A stretch of 64,000 nt of DNA from Craspedostauros australis (taxonomy: Eukaryota > Bacillariophyta > Bacillariophyceae > Mastogloiales > Achnanthaceae). Location of the stretch: NCBI GenBank assembly GCA_026770025.1, contig JAMXDE010000009.1, forward strand, positions 2,021,001 to 2,085,000, written 5' to 3'. The position numbers were made by a program, and so were the translations under genes. Shown here in pieces: positions 44,371-55,014 of this stretch. The notes under the pieces are model-generated. The model did not search any database and was not told the DNA's origin. It worked only from the letters and a program-made list of their open reading frames with translations. Positions within the stretch are counted from its first letter, which is position 1. Every line of letters begins with the position of its first letter.

Positions 44371-47300
44371 AATCATGCATGATTGTATGAATACGAGCGG
44401 TGGTAAATGTTGGAACTGGCGACAAGCAAAAATGCCAACAAGTGCTCCACCAGTGGAATGGTACGCGCACTCTTACGCCTGAGCGAAAATAGCACACCCA
44501 AGTCCGCGTCGCATCCGCGTCGCATCCGCGATCCTAAGATAAACTTCACGAGGCTTTTACATATACTTCCTGTAGATATATGTGGAAGAATTACATTATT
44601 ATACCTTAGATTGGATGGGTTAGGAGGTCATGAAGGTACCTATTCTGTCGTGTTGTATCGTGCTTTAGATTCAGCTTTTGGCATGCGGCATGGGAAAGGC
44701 TCGTCACTGGCTCCAAACTTGGTGTTGACGAGCGGCGAAAATGTCCTCCTGAGGAGACACCGACATTAACAGCGGTTATGGAGGCGTTAAATGGGGCACT
44801 TGAGGTGATAACATGCGTATCAGCTAAAGGCCATGGGGAGTGCAAAGCACCGTGTCCTGTGCCCATACCATTCTTAGTTTACCCTTCAATTCCATGTCTT
44901 TTCCCACCAGGATGGTTTGCTTTTTCCTCTCTCAGACGGACTTCAGCAAGGCGGCCAAAGCTGTTGGCAAGTTCTGTGCACAGATGACTCTTGCACTGTA
45001 TGATACAACATAATACAATACAGGGTACTTACTTAAAAAAAAGACTGATCATATCTGAAAATGAAGTATGTAGATGATTGGTATTGTGTGTGCTCGAGTA
45101 GATGATGATTAAGTCAATGAAAGCTGGCCCTATTCTGATCTGTTCAAGTCAGAATTGTGAGCATGAAGAGTGCAATGCAAGATGATGATGAAGAAAAGAG
45201 ATTGCACAAGTTGCTCACAGAAATACTGCTGTGAAATGATGCCTTGCACTGTTGGATTCACATGTGAGAGGAAGTGCATGTTTGCAAGTGCAGAGGTAAA
45301 AGCAAGATCAGATGGCACGTTCTGGTCCACGATGACCAGTACCGCCATAATTGTGAAGCTGTGCAATTGAGGACTTCTTATTCAGATATATTGGATGAAC
45401 CAATGCATCTGAATTGCAAGGTGTCAACAAGATGGTGTGGAATTGAGGAATCAATATTCAGATATATTGGATGAACCAATTTATCTGAATTGCAAGCCAG
45501 TCTGCAACATGAGAAAGCGATCACATACTGGGGTTTGTGGTAATTTTAGATATCAAGACATTACAATTCATCACACACGAAGAACTCGTGACTGAATCAG
45601 TATTCGTCCTGTGGTACACAAATACTACACGACTCATTTGCATGGCACCAATGACGAGTGTAGTTGGAGTGTTGGATGTGTTATTAACTCTCACAGCTCT
45701 GCACTGATCCTCATGGTTCAGTGTTCTGAGGACAGACCCACTGTTTTTTCTACTCCGCTTTTGAACTGCTGTTGCTTTGAAATGTATTACATCACAACAC
45801 TCAGCATTCTGTTGAAGTTGCAATCAAGTGGTTGCAGCTGTTGTTGTTGGAATTTGCTGTTGGATTCCCTGTCATCATTAAAGCAGGTTGGATCTCCAAT
45901 GCATTGCTGTAGTGATGCTGTTGCTGATGGTCAAAAAGGGAATCGAAGAGGTTTGCAATTCAAAAGATCTGAAGAGAATAGCACTCAGTGTGTTTGAATC
46001 AGATCAATCATGGTACAGATACAGGCAATGATTCATTGATGAAGACAAAGAGGAGGAGGAGGTCATTGTAGTCATTGAGGTTGGAATGTTGTGTGATGCT
46101 ATTTTCGAGAATCAATTTGGGACATCGGACGTTTGGAGATAGTCTGTCCCTGACTGAATTCCAACTATTGCCGATATTTCCATTCTGTTTGTTCGCTTCA
46201 CGTTCTGTACGTGCACTAGGCTGCGAATTGACACGTATCATGACGAATTGGACTATGCCTAGTTCATACAATGCACCATACGACCATTCAGTATAGAATC
46301 GTCCTGCTCTACATATTCTTCTCCCCAGATGAATCCAATTCTTTTCGCTGGTCACATCCAAACAGAGAAGGCAGCCAAAGGGGAGCCATGTGCATCGAGG
46401 AATGATACGCAGCAGAGTAGGTATTATATGCTCTATCATTTCGCCTGCGAGAGCAGAGACACACTTCCCCCTGTCTTGCCAAGAAATGGCTGAGACCGAA
46501 GTAACCGGTGGTTCATTGTCACGATGCTTCAAGTACGAACGTGCCTCGAGTATTCCCACGTGTGTGTATGAGTATGTGGGGACGATGATTGGCTGTGCTT
46601 CTTCGTCGTCATTCGTGAAGAGAGCAGGATGCGTAGTCGTGATCACTCCAATCGAATCAAGAAGAATAAGGAGTCATTGAGTGTCTACTACACGAATACG
46701 AGACAAGGATCCCGCGTTGATGGAACAGTCATACTCCTTGCACAAGGAAACACCTGGCATCGCCTTCCACTCTTAGCCTCTCGTATTATTCTTGCTCTTG
46801 TCCTTGCTCTTGCTCGTGACATACGACTGCGAACAAAGGCATTGCGAAAGAGAGTGAAAGTTGTCATGGTCCACCATTCGTGGTTGTATACCTTGACCAA
46901 GAGAATGAGTGTGATACGCCACGATTTGCAGAAGTGTTTCGTGGGAGAGATCCTTTTCGTTCTATTCTATTATACTTCGGACTGTGGAGGTATCGAGCCG
47001 CATAAGTCTCCGCTCCTCCTTGTGTGTTATGTGCAGCATCGGCGGCTGAACTGTGTTTGGAGTGGAACGCCAAAAACGTCTTCTGTTGGGTCGCCCCGAA
47101 CATCGCCCATGCATTTTTCCGTGTTTCTCATTTGGAAGAAACAGTCAGAATTGTCAAGAGCGTGCTTTCTCCTTCTTGGATGTTGTGCGCCAAACAATTG
47201 AGCACACAGCCACCTCGTAGAACTCTCAAGGACCACTGAAGATTGCTACCTCTCAACAACCAACATGAATGGGAGGCATGTCGCCTATCAAGGACGTGTT

Positions 47301-48114
47301 GTGCAGAGTCATCGTCCTCTTCCTATGCACCATACCATACTTCTCCACATGAAAGTACCCATACTCACTTTGAACGATCTTGCATCCCTTTTCACATCTC
47401 ATAACATCTCATAAAAACAACTGTCTCACAACACCAACAGCGACAACAACGATAACTTATAGAAGTCGTACAACACCTAAGTGCAAGCAAAACACAACCA
47501 CAGCCATCTCGAAACACACCACCAACTGATCGAAAACCGAAACAGAACGAAGTCAACGGTACGTTCATTTGTGTTCATCATGGCAGCGGCCATTGTCAAC
47601 ACCATGGCACAGGGCAGCAGATGCCAACGCGCCATTGTGCCTGACTTGAAGAGTCTTTTCCGGGTCCAGCTTGCCAGCCACCTACACACTCTTGGAATCG
47701 TCTTCTGCTCTACCTGCGAGCTGTTCTCATGGTGGTCCACCGGTGTCACAATGTGGCAAAGGCATGCCATGCCACTCTACTTTACCACCACGTTCGACAA
47801 CAGCAGACTTCGTTCTCATTCTCCCTCATTCTCACATACTCGCTCATCACACGCTCATCACATTGTCCACTTGTTCGTCCATCCCAAACCACGACGCTTC
47901 TCTCAACAAACAAATCGCTGGACGGATCGCATGTTGACTCCTATCTGATCTGGCTACGGTCAATGATGTGGTTCGTGTCCACCTATTCTTCGCATGGTAC
48001 AACACGTCTGCGACCCATCTGCATCTGCGTACGCACTGTTTCGTTTCATGCAGATAACGACGCACACTGACAAACCAACCAACCAACCAACCAACCAACC
48101 AACCGATAGCAACC
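44371..48114. other. Gene-poor region of 3.7 kb
   Basis: No convincing gene. It looks more AT-rich than its neighbours between about 44980 and 46100. A unit of about 77 bp is duplicated in tandem at about 45364-45496. Around 45170-45470 short frames rich in Cys (CSQKYCCEM, then VCKCRGKSKIRWHVLVHDD in another frame) resemble a decayed zinc-finger stretch of a transposon protein, but this is too weak to name. A 212-codon minus frame (46008-46646) and a plus frame starting at ATG 47580 have no domain support. An AACC tetranucleotide run spans about 48073-48103, just before the Cys-repeat gene. Confidence 0.45.
45364..45496. repeat. Tandem duplication, unit about 77 bp
   Basis: AATTGAGGA...TTCAGATATATTGGATGAACCAAT...ATCTGAATTGCAAG occurs at about 45364-45420 and again at about 45441-45496 with a few differences, the latter mostly just before the shared core and in the GCAT/TTAT position. 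Confidence 0.7.
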
Positions 48115-49306
48115 ATGTTCAAGATCAAGACGACTATTATCGGCGTTCTTGTCTTTGCCAACACGGCAATGACGCTGGCTTTGGATCCGGCTGAAGATTC
48201 GGTGTTCGCTCCGCCAACGTCGATGCCGTCGTCGATGCCATCAGAGGAGCCGACTGAGACTCCTGTTCCACCTTCCATGGTCGTCGGCTGCCTCCAAACG
48301 CCAGGAGATGTCAACAGCAACTTCGACATGAGACGCTCTGAGTCCAAAGTGTTTTGCGACGAGGTCGATGGTACATGTGCCGACTTTGTGAAGAAAATCA
48401 AGAGACTCCCAGGCAAAAAGGGCAGGCTCGTCAAGAGCATCTTTGCATGCAACGGACAAAACCAGGCAACCACGCAAGGCATCTCCCAGACTCGCTTCGA
48501 CCGTGTGAAGAATGATGACGACGCGATCGACACCATCTTGAATGCTGTCCGAGGCAACGGGATCATGACCGGAGGAGGCAGGGCACTCTTTACAGCATGC
48601 CGTGCCGAAGGATACGATTGCTGTCCACGCGGTGGTTGCTCATTCAACGGTTCATTCACCATCACCCCAGATTCCTGCACATCAAGGAACTCTTGCACCA
48701 ACGTCGCTCCCAACATCATGATCTTCCATAGCTGCATGGGGCGGGGCTCCTGCAGCAACTTTGGACGGCTCAACTCAGCTGGCCCACAAGGCAGCGCTGT
48801 CATCGGTAACAAGATTATTGGACCAAATGCATGCACCGCTCCTGCCAGCTGCCAGAATCTCGGAAAGAACATCTACGGTTCTATCCATGTTCAGCGTGGA
48901 GCATGCAGTGGGGCGCAGAGCTGCATGGATCTCGGACGTCGTGGCATCCAGGAAGGGCGCGCCTCGCCCGCCATCGCTGACATCATCATCGAAAAAAAAC
49001 GCATGCCAAGGAAGGAATGCGTGCACAAATGCCCACAGAGGTGATTCCAAGATTGATGGAAGTCTTCTCATTGGGGATGGTGCATGCGCGTCGACAAACA
49101 GCTGCGATGGTGTCGCCTACAGTGACGCTGCCGTTGATGACCTTGTCATTGCTCCACGTACCTGCGCTCGGAGGGGCAGCTGCCAAGACTGTGTCAGGAC
49201 GGATATGTGTCCCGTACGCGCCAGGTCTACATACACCATCAATGATCCAAGGCAGGACTGCCAAGGGCCAAACCGAGCTGCCTGCTCTCGACGTGTTCAC
49301 GGTTAA
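48115..49306 (+). pseudogene. Secreted Cys-repeat protein gene with a frame shift at an A8 run
   Basis: The ATG at 48115 encodes a signal peptide (about residues 1-22), a Ser/Met/Pro/Thr linker typical of diatom secreted proteins, and then spaced Cys motifs of the form CxxxxxC (CTSRNSC, CMGRGSC, CTAPASC, CSGAQSC). The leading frame ends at 49044 with a tail lacking the pattern. At the A8 run 48992-48999 the next frame takes over the same repeat (ACQGRNAC, CASTNSC, CARRGSC) and continues about 100 residues to a stop at about 49306. So one base too many in the A run, or read-through by slippage, or a sequencing error, separates the halves. The repeats resemble solenoid-forming Cys-repeat proteins of diatoms; the function is unknown. 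If the short form is real, the coding part is 48115-49044 (309 residues). Confidence 0.65.
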
Positions 49307-49933
49307 GGCGTGTGCAGGAAGAGACGTCCAGCAATGGCTCAAATGGAACACCATCTCGAATGCTCAGTCGTTGAGAGGATAGTGCTCTGATGGTTGATCA
49401 CCCGGCTTGACCTTGATGGTCTCCCTGATCATGCTCATCGCACACTTGCTATTGATGAATGGATTGATAACCGAAACGAGTGGATGGCACGGATGGTGCA
49501 TGGAGGTGCTACTTGCGCCTCTATCCCCATCACCACCACCTGCCTCGGAAGGTCTCTATTCTTCGACCAGAACATAGCAAGCACCTCGCAGCGTACAACA
49601 CATACATAAACAACATTACAACACTAATTACTTGACCATACCAGAATATACAACACTAGTTTTACGTGTACCCTTTCGTTGTTGACTTTCAACTATTTGT
49701 GCAATAGAGTGTTTGTGTCTGCCTATTGGAATGCGAAGTAGAGGGCGAAGCATGAAGACTCATGGATACGCACGAGCTATTCTTGAAGTGGATCCTTCCG
49801 TCCCAGCTTATTCCGAAAATGAGAGAATCATGCCAACAGAGCAAGAAGGCAAGGCAGCAACGAATGTGAGTGAGCGAGGGCCAGAGAATGAGAATCACCT
49901 GACGTCTTGATGTGACTGGACCACTCCATTTGT
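49307..49933. other. Spacer between the Cys-repeat gene and the copia element
   Basis: No gene is supported. The last six bases before the element, ACTACC at 49934-49939, are one copy of its target duplication. Confidence 0.6.
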
Positions 49934-49939
49934 ACTACC

Positions 49940-50767
49940 TGTTGGAAATCCGGGGTGGTATGATAGTAGAGAACTAATCGTTTGTTAGAATCTACTTCTC
50001 TGAACTGTGAGCTCTTCATTGCTCTCGATTGCAAAGTCCAATCTCCTCCTGAGATTGCCATGGGTCCCTCTGTTGGTCTAGCAGGCATCCATCTTGCATT
50101 CATCGCAAATTCATCATGGACATGCATGCACCACCGAGTACCCCATATTCGTGCACATTAGCACGTTGTCCTCCGCTGATAGTTCCGATGCCTTAGACAT
50201 CACCGAGTCGTAGGCATGACACAGATCGGCTCATTCGATCAGATCACGATCTCTCATCCGTTGCGGGAACGCCTTGGTTGGGAGCTCGATCAGCTCCTTG
50301 ATCATCAGACATCTCCGATCATCTCCGATCAACTCTGGTCGACTCCGATCGTTTCTGATTGTTTCTTCGCCGATCACTTCACCGGCTTCCTGGATGTTCC
50401 TCATACCAGGTTCGTTCACAGGCCATCTCATACTTCGTGATGTTGGCCTTCCTCCAGTACTCTTATCTCATTGGTTGCGACGTGGGGGCCGTAGTCGCTC
50501 GTATCGTGACGTTGGTCACGATTCCAACATCCCCGCCCCCTGCGACATACACGTGTGATTCGCATTCCTGCATTGGAGTCATGAACGTCAGGCATGGTTC
50601 GCATTCGGCACGTGGCGTTCTCCACCGCGGGTTACGTGCAGCTCACATTTTTCTGTGTCACAATGATCAAACGTGGGAGTTGCGGTAATGTAGAATATCC
50701 CCACGTTCGGCTCCTTACTCTTGGGAGGTGCGGCAATATGGTGTTTCAGAACACCCGATTCCTGACA
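49940..50767 (-). repeat. LTR of the copia element (3' LTR in element orientation)
   Basis: 828 bp, matching 56517-57344 at a constant offset of 6577. It starts TGTTGGAAATCC and ends GATTCCTGACA on the plus strand. It contains a cluster of short CTCCGATCA units at about 50313-50352. A purine-rich tract adjoins it on the inner side when read on the minus strand. Confidence 0.95.
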
Positions 50768-50805
50768 CCCTTCCATTGCCGCTCCAACCATGTCATCCAC
50801 CATGT

Positions 50806-53800
50806 TCAGTCCAATGCTGATCTGGGCTGAATGATGCTCCCCTTGTGTCGATCGTAGATCTCCTTCTTAGTGTTCTTCGTGAATCCGTCGGAGATGTTAT
50901 CTTCCGACTTCACGAATCGAGCTCTCGCCTCCTTGTTAGCAATCAGCTCTCTGATGAAGTGGTTGCGTATATCGATGTGTCTCGTTCTTGCTGATGTCGA
51001 TGGATTGGTGGCGATGAAGATCGCCCCCACGTTGTCGACCATCACATCTGCAGGTCTCTCCATCTTCAACCCGATGTCTTCCATCAGTTGAGTCAAAAAG
51101 CGGATCTCCTTTCCAGCTTCTGACAGTGCGACATACTCGGCCTCGGTCGAGCTCAGTGTCACGCTGCGTTGCGCCTTCGATCTCCAGATGATAGGCACTC
51201 CTTGCAGCAGGACCAGATGTCCTCCAACACTGATGCGGTTGTCCTTGTCTCCAGCGAACTCGCTGTCGGTGTACACCACGATCTTCCATGTGTTGTTGTT
51301 CAACGGCTTGGGCTCCATCCTCAATCCGTATTCTCTCGTGTCCGACACGAACTTCATCACTCTCAGCATCTCCTTGTATGCTGTGGTCGTTGGTCCATCC
51401 AACACCTTAGTAAGCTCTCGGACTGCATTCGCGATATCTGGTCTCGAGTGTTTCACCAGGTATAGTAGCATACCCACTCCACTGCGGTATCTGCTGTGTC
51501 GATCCTTGTCGACCTTGGGCGCTTCACTGTTCCTCTGGATCCCTTGACCTGGTGTGCCTGGGGTTCCGTATCGTTGAAGCTTCGTCACGTCGCTCTTGAA
51601 TGTATCCGTGATGTTCTTGATGATGTGTGGCTGGTTCACCCAGCAGTTGGTTTCGCTCTTGTTGAATTCGATCCGGCAACTCAAGTAGTCTTCGAGTCCA
51701 TCCTCGACCTTGATGCCGAATCGTTCGCGCTTGATGTCCTTCACCAGTCGCTTCAGTTCGAGGGTGCTTCCGATGCACAGGCAATCATCGACGTACGTCC
51801 CGATGAGGACGAGATTCCCTTCCCGATTCCGAATTAGCAGGCATGGGTCCACCTTGCTCTGCCGGAAGCCAAGCTTGATCAGGATGTCCACAAGCTTCTT
51901 GTTCCATTGCCTTGCGCTCTGGACCAACCCGTAGATGGTCTTCTTCAGTAGCAGGCATTCATCCGGTTCATGCTCCATTCCCTTGGGGCATTGCATGTAG
52001 ATCTCTTCCTCGAGGTCTCCGTGCAGGAAGGCGGTTTCGAAGTCGATGATGATGCTGTCTGTCTTCAACAACATCTTCATGGTCAGCATCACTCGGTACG
52101 TTGCATCGTGGATAACGGGCGCATGATGAGCGGAAAAATCCACTCCAGCAATCTGCGAGTATCCACAGGCAACCAACCTGGCGCGAAAGACTCCATTCCT
52201 CTTCTCTTTGAAGACCCATTTCGTCTTCACACATCGCCGATCCCTCGGCATCTTGTTCTTCTTGATCTTCTGCCAGACTCCTCGTCTCGTCATGTCGTAG
52301 AACTCCTTATTGATGGCCTCCCGCCATTTCCTCCGCTTCGCTGGGTCTACATGATCCCAGCATTCCTCGAAGGTGGTAGGGTCCAGCATCATAGCCGTGT
52401 ATGCGTGCTCGGATGTCTCGATCCAATCCCCTCTCTCGACTCGTTGGTTCGCTGCGATGAATTCATCCAGTCTCATTCTCCCTTCTGTGGTGTCGATCAT
52501 TAGACTCGCCACGTCTCGATTGAACATGGATATGTTCGAATGGAAGTCTCGTTCGCCCGTGGTTGCATGGATTGTCTCAGCTGTCTCAGCTGGTTCATCC
52601 TCTCCACTGCTTGATTCTGAGTCGGATTCATATCCTGGTGGATTGTTGTGCGGGACCAAACCCCGTAGCATCCTTGACATCTTTGCCACAGGTCTTGCTG
52701 GGGGTTGCTCGATCTCTCTGCCTTCAGCGGCTTGTCTTCGAGTCACTCGTGTGTCGTCCCTTCCGGATTCATCGTCGTCTTCATCGTCCGATGGATCGTC
52801 TCCTTGGGCGGGTAGCAGTTCATCTTGCTTCGATGCATAGCCTGCGATACCTTCGTAGTCGGTTCCGGGCTCTCTGCTTCGATCAGATGATACGGCCTTC
52901 GCTTCTCTTGCGATACTCGTGTCATTCTCCCAAGTAACCTTCGTATTGCGGAGTGCTGCTCCGGCATCGAAGTCGTCGTCTTCCAGATCCACCATTTGTG
53001 TTCTGTTGGCATTCTCAACACCTTTGAATTGCCCGTACGACTGATTCATCCATGTCACGTCTCTGGTGATTAGGATTCTCGTGGTTGCCAGATTCATCAT
53101 GCGGTATACGCCATTCGCATGAGACTGTCCGTAACCGACGAACATGGCTGGCTTGGACCTGTCATCCAGTTTCGCTTTGATTGCGCGACTGCCGATGTAG
53201 ACCATTCCGATCTCCCCGAAGATACGCAATCCTTTCGCGTAGGTTGGGGTCTGTCCATTGAGTAGCAGGCACGCAGGATCTCTCGACTTAGTCTCGATGA
53301 TGTTCTCGATCTGCGTTGCGTTCCTTGCTGCCTCTGCCCATAGTTTGCCGCGCAGTTGTCTCGGTAGGTGCGCCTGGTTCAGCATTGACCTGACCTTTCC
53401 ATAGAGAACCGCGAATTTCCGTTCCACTCTTCCGTTCTGTTGAGGAGTTGATGCGGCAGTGTACTCGAAGGTTGGGGCGAAGCCTGCTCTTAGTAGTAGC
53501 GCCTCTGCGCTGTAGTTCTCTCCGGCATTGTCACATCTGACATTCTTCACTGTCACTTGTTGATTGCCTGATAGCCACTTCAACAATGATAGTAGTTTGG
53601 GACCGACTTCGCTCTTTTCTTTAACGAAGTAGCTCCAGCAATAGTCACTGTAGTCGTCAATGACCAGCAACCAGTATTTCCCATGTCCGAAGCTCGTTGC
53701 TTGGACACTTGAAGTATCCATGAAGAGTCGTTCTCCGACCTTCTTCGCTCGTAGTTGGAGAGTTTTGGTCAGGCGTTTTTGCTTCGCCTTCCCAATCGCG

Positions 53801-55014
53801 CAGTCCTCGCATGGGTTAAGAGTCCCAGTGATATTCCATCCATATTGTCTCGCCGTCCTGGAGATCGTGTAAGAGTCAACGTGGCCTAGCATTTTATGGA
53901 GCTTATTCACATCCATGGGCTTCTTTGTGTCGAGCCCGATGTTCGCCATCTCTTCGCTCTTGGGGGCAGGTACCATGTTCACACCGAGCACGAATCCGCT
54001 GTGAGTTGCCATGATCCGATCGAATCGGATGCGCTGCCCATTCTTATCCAGTGCAATGATCACGCCCTTGTTACTGATGTTGAATCCATTATGGAGCGCC
54101 TTGCCGATGCTCAACAGGTTGACCCAGAGCTTAGGCACGTAACGCACTCCCTTCAGGATGATGATGGCACTCTTGCCGTCCTTCTGCATCACTCGCATGC
54201 GTAGATCACCGACCTTGGTGGCGCGGAGGAATTTTCCGCTTCCCACCTTCACAGAAAAGTTCGAGAGGCGCACATTAGTCATGCCCTCATCGTTGTTAGT
54301 CAAGTGGCAAGACGCGCCGGTATCCCCCAACCATGTGTTAGCTTCATGTTGGTCTGGTGCAACCAGCTCTCGGTTGCTCTCATTCGACTCGTGATCTTCG
54401 ATCACCATGGCCATTTCGTGTCCGAACCTTGCTTGTTCGAAGTGTTCCATCAGCTCGAATTTGTATTCCGGGCTTCCTGCCATCGGTCTGACTTTTGGGA
54501 GTTCCGGGCACTCCAAGCCGTCTCTTACTTCGGTGTCGTCCCAGCCTCTCATCCATGAGACGCGTTGGGTACACAAGCGGCTCATTCTCAAAATGAGGTG
54601 CTTGGGGAGTAGTGGTAGTCCTTTCTCTTCGAGCAGCTCGTTGATGACCACGATCTTGAGCGATATGTCGTATGCTCCATCAAACCCAATTTGGGTGAGC
54701 ATGTAGTAGAGCTCTCGGGTTCCCAAGCAGTAGGCTCTCTCCCGAATGGATTCCCTCCTCACGTCGTAGCACAAGATGGCGCCGTTGATTCGCACCTGCA
54801 CGGCTTCCAAGACGTTGGAGAGAGAGAGACCCTCACGGCGTCCTCCACTGAGTCGAATCGGCTCAGGATCGCGCGACGGCGAATCCTTTCCGGATCGGTG
54901 GTTGTCGGAATCTTTCTGAACGCCCATGGGGCTCGGATCTTGAACACGTTGAATTCGGTGCACTCCATGCACCACGAATACATCGCTCCACGCGCGAGAC
55001 AGATTGGACACCAT
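50806..55014 (-). CDS. Copia polyprotein frame (protease, integrase, RT, RNase H)
   Basis: An open frame of 1402 codons. In order I see the aspartic protease motif (DTGAS), the integrase zinc-binding region (LHKMLGHV ... CEDCAIGK), the integrase core (FMDTSS, VIDDYSDYCW, DNAGENYS, TPQQNGRVER), a charged linker, reverse transcriptase (WVFKEKRNG, DFETAFLHGDL, YVDDCLCIGS) and RNase H (YTDSEFAGD, SSTEAEYVAL). Integrase before reverse transcriptase is diagnostic for Ty1/copia. It overlaps the capsid frame by about 250 bp in a different phase; copia-type elements commonly express the two by recoding or in one read. Confidence 0.92.
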   Translation of the reverse strand: MVSNLSRAWSDVFVVHGVHRIQRVQDPSPMGVQKDSDNHRSGKDSPSRDPEPIRLSGGRREGLSLSNVLEAVQVRINGAILCYDVRRESIRERAYCLGTRELYYMLTQIGFDGAYDISLKIVVINELLEEKGLPLLPKHLILRMSRLCTQRVSWMRGWDDTEVRDGLECPELPKVRPMAGSPEYKFELMEHFEQARFGHEMAMVIEDHESNESNRELVAPDQHEANTWLGDTGASCHLTNNDEGMTNVRLSNFSVKVGSGKFLRATKVGDLRMRVMQKDGKSAIIILKGVRYVPKLWVNLLSIGKALHNGFNISNKGVIIALDKNGQRIRFDRIMATHSGFVLGVNMVPAPKSEEMANIGLDTKKPMDVNKLHKMLGHVDSYTISRTARQYGWNITGTLNPCEDCAIGKAKQKRLTKTLQLRAKKVGERLFMDTSSVQATSFGHGKYWLLVIDDYSDYCWSYFVKEKSEVGPKLLSLLKWLSGNQQVTVKNVRCDNAGENYSAEALLLRAGFAPTFEYTAASTPQQNGRVERKFAVLYGKVRSMLNQAHLPRQLRGKLWAEAARNATQIENIIETKSRDPACLLLNGQTPTYAKGLRIFGEIGMVYIGSRAIKAKLDDRSKPAMFVGYGQSHANGVYRMMNLATTRILITRDVTWMNQSYGQFKGVENANRTQMVDLEDDDFDAGAALRNTKVTWENDTSIAREAKAVSSDRSREPGTDYEGIAGYASKQDELLPAQGDDPSDDEDDDESGRDDTRVTRRQAAEGREIEQPPARPVAKMSRMLRGLVPHNNPPGYESDSESSSGEDEPAETAETIHATTGERDFHSNISMFNRDVASLMIDTTEGRMRLDEFIAANQRVERGDWIETSEHAYTAMMLDPTTFEECWDHVDPAKRRKWREAINKEFYDMTRRGVWQKIKKNKMPRDRRCVKTKWVFKEKRNGVFRARLVACGYSQIAGVDFSAHHAPVIHDATYRVMLTMKMLLKTDSIIIDFETAFLHGDLEEEIYMQCPKGMEHEPDECLLLKKTIYGLVQSARQWNKKLVDILIKLGFRQSKVDPCLLIRNREGNLVLIGTYVDDCLCIGSTLELKRLVKDIKRERFGIKVEDGLEDYLSCRIEFNKSETNCWVNQPHIIKNITDTFKSDVTKLQRYGTPGTPGQGIQRNSEAPKVDKDRHSRYRSGVGMLLYLVKHSRPDIANAVRELTKVLDGPTTTAYKEMLRVMKFVSDTREYGLRMEPKPLNNNTWKIVVYTDSEFAGDKDNRISVGGHLVLLQGVPIIWRSKAQRSVTLSSTEAEYVALSEAGKEIRFLTQLMEDIGLKMERPADVMVDNVGAIFIATNPSTSARTRHIDIRNHFIRELIANKEARARFVKSEDNISDGFTKNTKKEIYDRHKGSIIQPRSALD

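Noticed and set aside
46008-46646. Minus-strand frame of 212 codons
   Set aside because: No recognisable domain or signal; kept only as part of the gene-poor region.
47580-47948. Plus-strand frame of 123 codons beginning MAAAIVNTMAQG
   Set aside because: Ser/His-rich second half and no domain; more likely upstream sequence of the Cys-repeat gene.
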